64,000 nucleotides of DNA, taken from the NCBI RefSeq assembly GCF_016859285.1, contig NC_053420.1, positions 27,978,545 through 28,042,544 on the forward strand. Reading direction: 5' to 3'. The notes beneath the pieces are model-generated. The model had not been told where the DNA came from, made no database searches, and saw nothing but the letters and a program-made list of their open reading frames with translations. This stretch comes from Xiphias gladius. Its lineage: Eukaryota > Chordata > Actinopteri > Istiophoriformes > Xiphiidae. Positions within the stretch are counted from its first letter, which is position 1, and every line of letters begins with the position of its first letter. Of the stretch, positions 24,951 to 50,600 are shown in pieces. Position numbers and translations under genes: made by a program.

Positions 24951-27666
24951 CAAAATCTATTGGTACTCCTTTTCAATTCCCCAGAGTTGTATTTAGCTCC
25001 TGCTCCTTTGTAAATACCTCGTGTATTTATTTGTGTTTGTTCATTTGACAATATACGGTAAAACCAAACGACATTGAAGAAATGCAGATTCATTTTATTC
25101 CAGCGCCCCAATACTGACGTCATAAAAGTCTCTAATGCACAACGAGGACATCACGGGACAGCGAGATCACATACCTCTTGTTCTTTTTGTGTACACCAGA
25201 GTGCACTGCTTTTATTCGCTTTATCGAGGGGAACCAATTAGGCACAAACATACAGACGACGGCGTATAAATTTAAGTCACATGGACTCACAACTGGCCGT
25301 TTAATTGGGCAGTTTGAGAGAAATGAAATAAACTCAGTGGATGATCAACTCCTCACGGAAGGGTGAGAGGGATTGTACTGCACAGATATCTGTCTTTAAA
25401 GGACCAGCATTGTCCTGATTAGTTGGCAGACTGGGACAGTGATGGTCTCATGCTCCACTCGTTCCGCTTTCCTTTATTTCTGTGAAGATGTAAATAAAGT
25501 GTCCATAAAGTGAAGTTACCGAGCGTTACAGCAGTAACAGGAGTTTGGGTAGATTTCAGCTTCAGACATTTGAACGGGCCTGTTTGTGAGTGCTACTGAA
25601 ATGACAAATGCCGGTGAATCAGGCACGTCCGACCACTGGCAGACCGTCCTCACTAAAGTTGGCATCAGCCAAATCAAACTCATCAAAGCCGGCGTTGTCA
25701 TGGCAGCCCCCGCGCAGGTGACACCGTTTTCACGCGTGAGCCGCTGGACCTGACAAAGGCTTCACACCAGCCCGGCTGCTATTGATCAAGACCGCCACTT
25801 GTGGAGGCTGTATAGTCCCACAGACACCGAGGAAACGGTGCTATTATTTCTCCACTGCTCTCTGATGTAGACCATGTGAATAGGCTGCCCACTTCAACGG
25901 GGTGATTTTGATCCGCTGGACCCGTGTACGAGCAGCACTCAAAATATTCCCCATCCTCCTCATTATTTAAATTGCGCTGCAGTGTGAGGGTTTTCAATTT
26001 GAAATAAATAAATGAGACATTATAAAATACATTTTAAGAAATGAAGGAAGCTAATGAGATTGCTGCGAAATGTTCTGTTGTATACATCAGTAGAAACAGT
26101 TCATCTTATTATTATTGATTTCAATACCCTTTTTAAAATAAAGATTTTCATTCTGTCATATTTTAGCTAGCTAGAGTAGAGATGCCACAAAGATGATCAT
26201 TTTTTGCTCATCATAAAGTTGCGTGTCATAGTGCACTTGAGCTAGCTGAGGGGTCATGTGATTGGCTGTGGGCTGAGGTGGTGACAAACGACATCATTGA
26301 ATAAAAAGCGACATTCTGAGATGAAACGTGACATGAAAGTGTCATTGGGGAGAAAAGGGGCATTTTGACAGAAAATATTTTTCAACAATACAAATGAGCT
26401 CTTTTTTATGAAAATACAAATGAATCATTTATAAGATGAAATAAGAAATTCTTAAAACTCACAATTCATTAGTTGGTTATATTTAACACGATTTATTCAT
26501 ATCTCTTTGTTTTTTTAGTTTATTGTTAAGCAACTTGGGGCTCCATACGGGAAAATGCAGAGACCCGGTCTGAATAAATGTATGTTTAATGAGAAAACAT
26601 ATTACAAACTTTATCACCACTGTTGATAGCCTTTGGTCTCTATTTACTTAGGAAACTTTTGCCCATAAAGTTATTCATGTTTGCGCTACACTTGTTAAAG
26701 AAACGTGTGGAAAAAGTCTATCAGCGGTTGAATTCAATTAAGCAACACAGGTTGTGTTATATATACACTTGATAACCTTGATAGTTAAATGGAATGAATG
26801 AAACAAACAATAGATTATAACCTTTTATATTTAGGTCTTATATAACAGGGACTATGTTGCATTTGGAAACTAGGCCACATTTACACTGGTCCTCCATTTG
26901 TCTACTAGTATCAGGCTCCTAAACAGCAACTTTTTAAAAAAAAAAAACTTTTTAGGAAAATGATGAGCATGACGCTTGGGAACCGTTTGCAGAAACTCTC
27001 TGTGCAATAGAACATGAAAACCATCTGCCCTGTATTTCAGTTATTTTGTGGACTTTTACCTCTGTTACGTTTATAGCTTCAGGTCAAGCTGAAACTGCTT
27101 TCCATAAGTGAAGGTCTGACAAAATTGGAGGTGAATTCTTACTTTATTAAATCTTCAGAGAGAAGTAATCTACAGTGGTTTGACACCAACGAACAAGTCG
27201 TTTATAAAGACAACCGACGTTACTCACTGACAGTCGGACTGTCCTCTAGAAGAGTGACTATATCTTTTACATACACATAATGCAGAGGCAAACAGCAAGA
27301 TCCAACAAACATTAAATTAATAGAGTAAAAACTTAACTTGAGAAAATGTTTTTGTTGAAACACAACATTCAGTACAATTCTGGTTTATCTTCCATTCAAT
27401 TCTATCTGAAAGTGTTTGTGACGCGGCACACCAGAGGTTTGAAAGGTGTAGATCTGCTGGCTCTTGCTCTCTCTCTGCAGACTTGTTTAGATAAACACTT
27501 TGGTAGAGAAAAATGGAGTTCCTCTTTAAGGCAGAAAACCCTGGTGCCTCCAGACAGCAAAGACATAAATATTGACAGCAACATGTATAGACCTCGATTT
27601 TATCTTAAAGACTGGTAAAAGGAATGTGTGGAATGATGAGGGCTCAACAGAAGAGACATGATGATG

Positions 27667-27672
27667 TTTAAT
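27667..27672 (-). terminator. Possible txnrd3 polyadenylation signal (ATTAAA)
   Basis: TTTAAT on the plus strand reads ATTAAA on the minus strand, about 270 bases past the SECIS candidate. I saw no AATAAA nearer. Weak evidence. Confidence 0.25.
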
Positions 27673-27845
27673 CTACACATACATGCACCAGATTAAATAA
27701 TAAACTTCCACCACAAGCTGGAGCAGAGCTCAGAGGTGTGCATCCATTCAAATCCTGTGTGCGCTAATGTATATCTATCCTAATAAATTCAATTTCAATC
27801 AGTATACCATGTGTATGCTGGGGAGTGAATGACATGTGTTTTAAG

Positions 27846-27846
<1 letters not shown>

Positions 27847-27886
<40 letters not shown>

Positions 27887-27895
27887 GGGGGGGGG
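27847..27895. repeat. (TG)n microsatellite followed by a G run
   Basis: About 19 TG units then about 12 G. It lies about 40 bases past the SECIS candidate and is probably transcribed as (CA)n in the txnrd3 3' UTR. It makes spurious Cys-Val open frames on the plus strand. Confidence 0.95.
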
Positions 27896-27937
27896 TTGGA
27901 CGAAGGGTTCGGGCCACCATCAGGTGCTTCTGCAGAA

Positions 27938-42368
<14,431 letters not shown>

Positions 42369-44153
42369 TTTCAATGTATTTCCGTCTGCCTGCGCAGGGC
42401 AAGCTTTGTTAGACGGCTGACTAGACAGTAAGCGGAAAAAACAAATTACACTAGACTGACTCTCTCTTAGTAAACGTACTAATGTCTTCTTGTCTCTTGG
42501 TCCTTTCCCCAAGAGAAAATACTAGACAGCAGCCCAATCGTGCGTCTGACCTCAGCCCCTCTTCCTCTGCTGTCAGCAGCTAATCTAGCACCCGCGCCAA
42601 ACGTCTTGTCTTTCTTGTCTTGCTATTTTGGGTGCACTCGATCTGTGTCACCTTGTTCACTACCTATTACGTTGCTACTGACCGTCAACGAGAAGAACTC
42701 CGCCCGCACGCTCAATCTCGAGCTACAAAACGCACCTACCTACAAAACGTCACAGGGTTGCCGTTTTACATGTCTTTAAAGCACAAAACTATTTCCCCGA
42801 AATGTTTATGTGAAAACCAAAGTATTTCAGAGTTAAATGCGCTTTTAAAAAAAATAAAGACCTCGTAGAATTTGAGGCAACAATAACCGATGTGAGGGGG
42901 CCTACAGGCACCTCTGCAAGACAGCTAATCCTAAATTAGGAAAGAAGTGAAACGAAGAAAAGAATGGATGTATTAATGTTAATATGGTTAGCAAAAGAAT
43001 GTAAAGTCGATGAATGATAATGTAGCGTCTTAGAAATGAACATTTCTATCTCGGTGTTAGCTCGAGCTGTCTGACTGCTGGTTCATGAGCCAATAGTCGG
43101 TTATTTAGCGCCATCTGCCGTTGAAAGTAGTCTATAACGAGTAACGGGTGGGCTGCAACTTTTAACTTATACTCAAGGGAGTTTTCTCCTCTCTACGACA
43201 AGGTTTTTTTTATGCTTCATTACATTCCCATGATAATTTCAGTACTTTCGGCCCACTTATCGACATAGTATTTTTCTGCCCCCTGTTAACGAACCCTCTA
43301 CCATCCCCTTGGGAGGAAGGGACACAGGCAGCACATGAGCTCAAGCGGCCCAGGCACTCTGGACTGGCGGAAGGTGGATGCAGGGACTCCGTGGGCAAGT
43401 TAACCATCCAACCTCTCCATGCTGCTGTCATGACCGGGGCGGGCTTACGCAGGGCCGCCAAAAAAAGATATGGAAGAGGAGGCTGAGAAATCGGAGCTAC
43501 TGGCTTTGGTTGCGAAAGGAAGGGGCCCAACAGCCGGGTGGGGTCAGCTGCGGGGGGATATCCCCAGTTGGCCTGCAACAGTAGGCCTAAGGTGTATGTT
43601 TTCCATATCTACATTATCTAAACAAAAAGTCACATTTAGACTTTCAAACGATGTCTAGTCAACATAATAACTGAATTGTATCGGGAGGTTGGAGGCCGTG
43701 GGGACCCAGGTTCCATCTGTTTAACCGTAATTTCTACTCCATTACTGGAAAGTTCCCTCAAATGAACTTGTCGAGCGCCTCGTTTCCTCGTTGCGAAATC
43801 GACACACTGGGGTGGAACTGTTAGTCATGCAACTATTGTGAGAAGCAGGCATGTCAACAGCGGCCAACCCGGCCCAGCTCGCCGGCGAGGATGAGCCAGT
43901 GTGATGCGAAACGGGCTGCCCAGAAAGGGCACGGGACTTAATGTCAGATAAGGTGCTGGATTAAAGTGAAGTAATGTCGATATTTTTACGGCAAGCTGGC
44001 AAGAGTTCAGACCCCACGCCTGGCATACGCCGTGTACAATCCTGTACGTCTAACGTGTGAACTGAAAAAAAAAAACAGGGTTCTTGAGGTACATGTGAAC
44101 GCAGCACCTCAGCCACTACAGCTAACCCGCGGCTCCCCCGCCGACGTCACGTC

Positions 44154-44162
44154 GCTGACTCA
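44154..44162. promoter_or_regulatory. AP-1 / NF-E2 / ARE-like site
   Basis: GCTGACTCA on the plus strand; the complement TGAGTCAGC fits the TGABNNNGC core bound by Nrf2-Maf. It lies about 440 bases upstream of the BIN2-like ATG and 1.8 kb upstream of the txnrd3 ATG. A GACGTCAC CRE-like octamer ends 3 bases before it. Motif match only. Confidence 0.35.
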
Positions 44163-44380
44163 GGTACGCATCATCCGAGAGACGCAATCTACACACATAG
44201 TTTTCAGGTGAGCGTCGCTGGGTGACCTCCGCCTTGAGTGCAGCTTAGCATCCGCGCAGACACAGTTCTCGGTAATTCAACAGGTTTGAACACGAGCAGA
44301 CCCCTTCTGCTGCTGCTGCTGATGATGTTGATGGTGGCGAGGTGAAGGGCTTCACTCCCAGCTGGGTTGATCATCGGCTG

Positions 44381-44432
44381 CGCGCGCGCGCGCGAGAGCG
44401 TGAGTCAGAGAGAGAGAGCGAGAGCGAGAGCG
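44381..44432. repeat. (CG)7 run followed by GA-rich repeat
   Basis: Seven consecutive CG steps followed by GAGAGCGTGAGTCAGAGAGA and more GA/GC units, about 170 bases before the BIN2-like start codon and so probably in its 5' UTR or core promoter. Alternating CG can adopt Z-DNA. Confidence 0.85.
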
Positions 44433-44603
44433 CGTGGGTGTCCGTGTCTTGACAGTTGCTCCACCTCCACCGCCTTGAACCGAAGTCGCAGTTCAGTCTC
44501 GGCGAGGTGGTTTCTCGAGAGGAAGCAGACGGGAGGCGGACTGAGCTCAAAGAGGAGAAACACAGAGGGGGGGGAAAAAAGAAGAAGAAAGAAACTACTG
44601 GCG

Positions 44604-44696
44604 ATGGCAGACAACAAGATGGGCCCGAACCTCCAGGCTGGAGCTGGATTCCTCGCCAAACGGGTCCAGAAGTCCCTGAATCGAGCTCAGGAGAAG
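44604..44696 (+). CDS. bin2: bin2-like exon 1 (N-terminal amphipathic helix)
   Basis: 31 codons from an ATG in a good Kozak context (G at -3, G at +4): [13 protein letters not shown] then [18 protein letters not shown]. Donor GTGAGC. Confidence 0.93.
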
Positions 44697-47600
44697 GTGA
44701 GCCAGGGAAAGCAACTCGATAAAGTTACACTGGGTCCATGTATCTTCTAGATTGTAAAAGCTGTGCACTGTCATGAGGTTGGTAGAAGCCACGAGACGGT
44801 CTTACCGAGCTAGTTTTGTCAACCAGCTTTATCTTGTGTCGGTTTAAGCTCTGTAGGAGCCCTGCTGTAAAACTAACCAGACTTTTCCTCAGAATTGATA
44901 TAATAACGGTTTGCTTGTGGCACATATGACGGAGGGTTGTAGCTTGTAGTATACAACAAATGCTCCCAAACAGGGACAAGCAGGATCCTTAAGAGAGTTT
45001 CAGAGGGAAAAATGGTTTAATTTCACTCCTATTTATTTACCTCAGAAGAAGTTTGCAAATAAGAGACTGGCCGTTTTGCTCATAAATATGTTGTGTAGCC
45101 ACTGTTACCCTCTCAAACTCTGGTGCCGTTATGTAGGTCAGTATAGAGCTGTAACTCAAGATGAAATCCTCCAAGGTGAGAGGATCAAAACATGTCAAGC
45201 CTAACTGGATCTAATAGCCCGTGATACTGACCATAAGCGAGAGGGAAAGTGTCTATGCAGACCGTTCAGGGTGCAGGACTACAAACCCCATGCTCTGGGC
45301 CTTGTCTCCTGTGTGTTATCGACGGTCCAGATTCTGAAGGATTTCCAGGTTGTATAAAACAGTAGCCGGACCGTGCCTGTCAGAAAACCATAGTGCTGTT
45401 GAGTGCTGTGCAGCTGTGTGCGGACACAAAAGCTGCCACTTCCTGACTGTGCACTTCCCCTCACTTGCTGAGCCTTTCTCACTCACTTTGTGGTCAACTT
45501 GTTTGATTTCACTGCTCCACCTCAAAACAGCTATTTCTGGCTGGCGTTTTCATGTACTCTGAGTTTGCAAGATCGAAGCTTATTCAGGGGATTCAGGGAT
45601 TTTTTTTTTTTTTTCCCCCATGGAAAATGGAAGGATAGACATAATAATGAGAGCCGTTGTTGCAGCTTTAAAGCTAAATGTCATGAAATGTGTCATTCAG
45701 TCTCTCAAACAGCTGCATTCAGTGGACTGTGAAGGACCCTGTAATAGTCAGGCACACGTATATAGTTTAGAAGATCCATGGCGGTGCATGGTGCTGCATA
45801 TGGTGCATTGGTTTGTCGTGACTAACAGTGCTAGAGCAAAATATCAGCCAGGCCAATGTAGTGCGATGGATCCCCAAATTAATTTATTGCAGATATATCA
45901 GTATGGCCATATGCTGTACGTGGACTGATAAGTAAATCAGCCAGGCCATCTGATGGGTCTACCTCTAGTAATCATTAATGATAGAAACCCAAGTCTGTCT
46001 AATGTTGAAACTTACCTACTCTTACTCGGTTGTCCTCTCTCAGGTCCTTCAGAAACTCGGCAAAACCATGGAGACCAAGGATGAACAGTTTGAGCTATGT
46101 TTCCAGAACCTCAACAAACAACAGGTACACCACACCAGCACTTTACCTTTTCAACATAAGAAGGTCTCTTCACATGGTAGTCCTTCGCTATTCGCTCCAA
46201 GGCTCAAATAAAGGTCATGTAAAGCCTGCTTTTATTGTTAAACAGCTATCAGTTAAAAAAGAAAAGTGTATGGTTTTTGCGTTGAGATGCCAAGCCACAA
46301 GTTCAGTCAACTTGCCCTTGAAAACAGGAAATACTTGAAACAAGATGCAACTCTCTTATTTTCTTATCAAGAAACTATCCATTTAAAGGGGTTATTCACA
46401 TCCTTTTGAACTAATCACTCGACCCAGTTTTTGTCTCTAAAAGGATTTAAAGCAAGACTATGTAACTTCTGAAAGAGGGAAAAACCCCCCACAATATTCT
46501 TTTTACGAATTAAAAAGCTAAATTTAAGAGCAGTAAAACACACCCTTACTCAGTGTAATACACTCAGAGGTGTTGTTGTTATAGCCTTACTTGGTCGGGC
46601 GTGACCATTAGCACATGTGCTACTGTTAACAAACTTTAGATTGATATTGCAGTATAATGGAAATGACTGAATCAGTGCCCTGACTTTATGGCCCTTTTCT
46701 ACTTGTGTTATCTTTACACTATGTTTTAGCATTCATCATGATCCCATTGTTCACGTGTGGCCACAATATGCTGTTAGGCAGACCTTACAGGTTCACTTTT
46801 AGGTCGGTCAACGCTCATTCAGTGCCTCAGGCAACAACTACACCACATATTGGAGGGAAACTGACAGGGAGCAACAGGAAGGATGTCTATGTGCTGACAC
46901 AATGCTACTTTCACTTCACCACTGCCATCATCACATGAAAAGATTTGATTGTAATTAACTTTAAACTCGACAGGGTGGTCAGATTGTATTGTTTTGTGGA
47001 TTATATGCAGCTGGAAACCAGATGTGTAAAAAGTTACACTGCAAATGAAAGCGGTCTGCAGTTCCACAGAAACGTACTGATTTCATTACTTTAGGTTGTT
47101 AAGGAAATGATGAGGCATAAGTGGCACAGATCACCCACAATGATACTGAAACTGGGTGTCACTGAATTTAACTTCTTTTTAGTTTTCTGCTTTGTTTTTT
47201 ACTTCTGCACACAGATCGATGGAAGCAGGTTGTTTAAAGACGTCAAAGCCTACTATACAGCAGTGAAAGGTAGGTTTGACAGCATATAAAGCATGTACAG
47301 ACACACACCACCACTCTTTGCTCAGGAGGAGAGTAGGTGAAAAAAAGGGAAGTGAATTTCTTCTATTCTTGGATTCTGTGTCTGACTTTTCCAATTCAGT
47401 TTGCGTTGCCATGTTGTACGAGAACAAATAAAATCCCACAAATTAAAACAGCAGACACAGCATGGCATATGCCATTCGTGTGAAAGAAACCATTGCGTTT
47501 CTAGTGTTGTCAGCTATTCCTCCTGCATTGTGAGCTCCAGCCAGGAAACTAGTGTTGTTCTGACCTTCTCGTATGGGTGTAACAGTGCCACAAACCCTTA

Positions 47601-50600
47601 AAACAATACCACCACAATGGTCTGTGTGCTGCTGATGCTAGATGATAAGTTGATCCATGTGGAGTCATGATTACATTAAAAGATGTTGTTTATGCTGCCA
47701 CAATTTCCTGCTGTTTTCCACAGCTGTGCATGACACGTCCAAGCGAATGTCCCAGACGCTGCGAGACATCTACGAATCAGACTGGAACGGGGTGGAAGAC
47801 CTTGCTGTCATTACAGAAGTATGTTCATGATGTGTGAATATGTGCGCAAAAGTAATCTGAGAGCCCGTCCACAAAGCCAAAAAATTCGATGAAACAGTAA
47901 AGTTTTGGCCCTTAAAACCAAAACTATGAGCTGAAAGACTCTAAAAAGCTTTGTAGAGCTAAGGGGAAATGCAGAATAGGGTAGTAGTTCTCTTTAAATA
48001 TAAAAAAGTAAAGAATTAATCATAATATGCTGGAGATACAGATGATTTTCATGTCCAGTCCTATTGTTATGCTGCTTAGATGTGCCAGACAGCATTTCTG
48101 TAAAACAACACAAGATGGAGAAATAGCCTACTGAAAGGGGTTTTGCTCCTCATACTACCAAACAGTTGTGTCGCATATTTGAGGTTTGACAAATTTGAAT
48201 ATTTCAGAAATATAATAGACATTGAATTAGTTTTTTAAACATCAGTTACATTTGTCCTAACTTTTCCATCACTCTTTGATAATCCTGTAGTTGGGCTGTT
48301 TTTAGCATAATTTAACTGCTAATCAAGTTGCAGTGAGGATGAATAAAAGACGGAATAAAAGTGAGAAGTTTATGGTAAATGAGGCTTATGTTCAACTGTC
48401 AAAAAATATTTATGTCTCCTTGGCTCGACAATTATGGACAGTATTTCTTCCACTACACTAGAGTTAATAAATGTAGTGGCCGAGGAATTCATTTATTTTG
48501 ATTTAGGAGGATCACAGTCCATCTGCTTAGGTCGGTTGCTGCATATTGTTAGTTAAATTGAGTGAATGAAGCATTTCGCTATCGTGCACTAGTGGTCATA
48601 TCCTTCTTTGTGGAACAAACCTTTGTTGAAATAATGTTTGTGGCTTGGTTTAAGTTGTCTAGCAGCTAGAAAGACTTGTTACATTTTGCACTGATTTGAT
48701 AACAACTGTGTCTCTTAGAGTGAAGACTTGCTGTGGAACGACTTTGAAGAGAAACTGAATGACCAGATTGTCCGCACAATGGAGAACTATACAGGCCAGT
48801 TCCCTGAGTGCAAGGTAACGTGATGCTTTAAAACTTGAACCAGTTCCTGCAAAACTGTACCTAAAACTTTCTGATTTTTGATGACACGTGGTGAGATGAT
48901 CCATCTTGTTGCTGCTAGAGGATGACACTTTTATTTAGCAGAACCGCCCTCTGTTTTTCAGGAACGAGTTGCTAAACGAGGTCGCAAGCTGGTGGACTAT
49001 GACTCAGCACGACACCACCTGGAGGCCCTACAGAGTGCCAAGAAAAAGGATGAAGCCAAAATAGCAAAGGTAGCATTAGTATTACAGTACACAGTGATGC
49101 AGAGTGTTGGCTGACAAGAGTGACTTAACTGTAAATTAAAAAAAGAAAAAAATTCTGCTCTCAAATCCTCTGTGACAGGCAGAAGAAGAGTTTAACAAGG
49201 CCCAGAACGTCTTTGAAGAAATAAATAACGAGTTGAGGGAGGAGCTGCCTGTTCTCTATCAGAGGTATGTTTGACCCTGTGGAATTTTGGATCATGAAAA
49301 GATAAGTAAAGGTATAATATGTGTATGAATAAACAGGTTGAAAGCTCATGTGCAAGTGTCTTCTGACTACCAAGGTTTATTTGGACTTATTGGCACTTAA
49401 AATATGTTAAAAGTCTGTGGATATGTGCGAATAAGCAATTTAAGTGGTATTAGAAATACATAAATGTCAGAGATTTTCAGCTTTTTAAAATATCTTGGGT
49501 AGGGCGTTGGTTATTGAATGAGAACAAATCTGAAGTCACACACGCATTATTTACTGTAACATTTCATATTTAATTTTAAAAAATGGTCTTCACACCACTT
49601 GCCTTTTTATTTTTATTGTTTTGGAGGGCTTTAATGCCTATTTTAGATAAGACAGTGGCTAGATGACAGAAAATTAGGTGAAATGAGAGAGGTGGGAATG
49701 ACATGCACCCAATCTGTCTGAAAAAACTGCAGACCTGGATGTTCTCAGCTTTGTTATGTTGGATCAGAAGGATCCTAGGTGAGGTTTTCTTCAAAAACTA
49801 ACTCAACATGTGCATGACTAATAAGGTAACTGGGTGTAAAATAGAACTCGATCCTTTACTACGAATTTGAATTTTTTTCACTGAACTCTGGTGTAATTGT
49901 TTGACATTTGCCTTGGCGGAGGTCTGCGCACTCTGAGTGCTCTTCTAATTTATTTAGAAGTATTTGTGTTAATATTTGTTTATTTGTTTTATTTTTTGCT
50001 TTTTACTTATTGGCCGCTGAATCATTCTCAAATGTCTTAAAACACTCAAATATCAACATCAGTATTAGCCTGAACGTTCCAGTAATGGTCAGGCTATAGT
50101 GCAAAAAAACATTATTGACATGTTTTCTGACATTATTCTTGACTGAAAGTTTTGGAAAAAAAAACAAAAAAACAACTCAGTTTCTGATGTGTTAATGTGC
50201 ATTCTAGTGTTTACCATTGGAATTATTCCAAGCAGGAATTTTATCCATGATCTACCTGCTCTCGAAATGTAGGACAACAAAACTGAACTTGACATGTCAC
50301 TTACTGAAGAAGGTTGTGTAGATAAACTGAGCTGCTCTGTTTGTCTCTGTAGCCGTATAGGTTGCTATGTGACAGTGTTCCAAAACATATCAAACCTGAG
50401 AGATGTCTTCTATAAGGAAATGAGTGTGGTAAGAGATTACACTGATCATTGTTATTTCATCGCTCTCATACAAGTAATGATGGTGGAAAAACTGCCATGA
50501 CAACATGACAACAGCTTTAGATCAGATTTAATGGGGTATTGGTGTTGCAAGTTGATTTGTTTGTTAATGTTGCAATTTGTTTTGCAGCTTAACCGGGAGC

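Larger units (their letters stand above)
16421..27660. other. Spacer between chst13-like and txnrd3 genes
   Basis: About 11 kb of AT-rich sequence. It holds repeat family A copies, two ACAAAGAGAC repeats, the LINE tail, a poly-A run (18691-18712) and a paired hairpin at 17388-17430. Open frames of 60-90 codons have no recognisable domains or splice-linked partners. Non-coding RNA genes cannot be excluded by eye. Confidence 0.5.
42520..44603. promoter_or_regulatory. Divergent promoter interval between txnrd3 and the BIN2-like gene
   Basis: The two start codons are about 2.2 kb apart and the genes are transcribed away from each other. CpG-rich sequence lies at both ends (about 42540-42720 and 43850-44600). 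The BIN2-side part holds GACGTCAC (44143-44150), GCTGACTCA (44154-44162), TGAGTCA (44401-44407), a CG run and GA repeats. No coding exon was found, though short spurious frames occur at 43210-43660. Confidence 0.6.

Noticed and set aside
42369..42512. Extended txnrd3 N-terminus as the main start
   Set aside because: The upstream start is TTG, not ATG, so it was not used for the gene model and is reported only as a possible non-AUG isoform.
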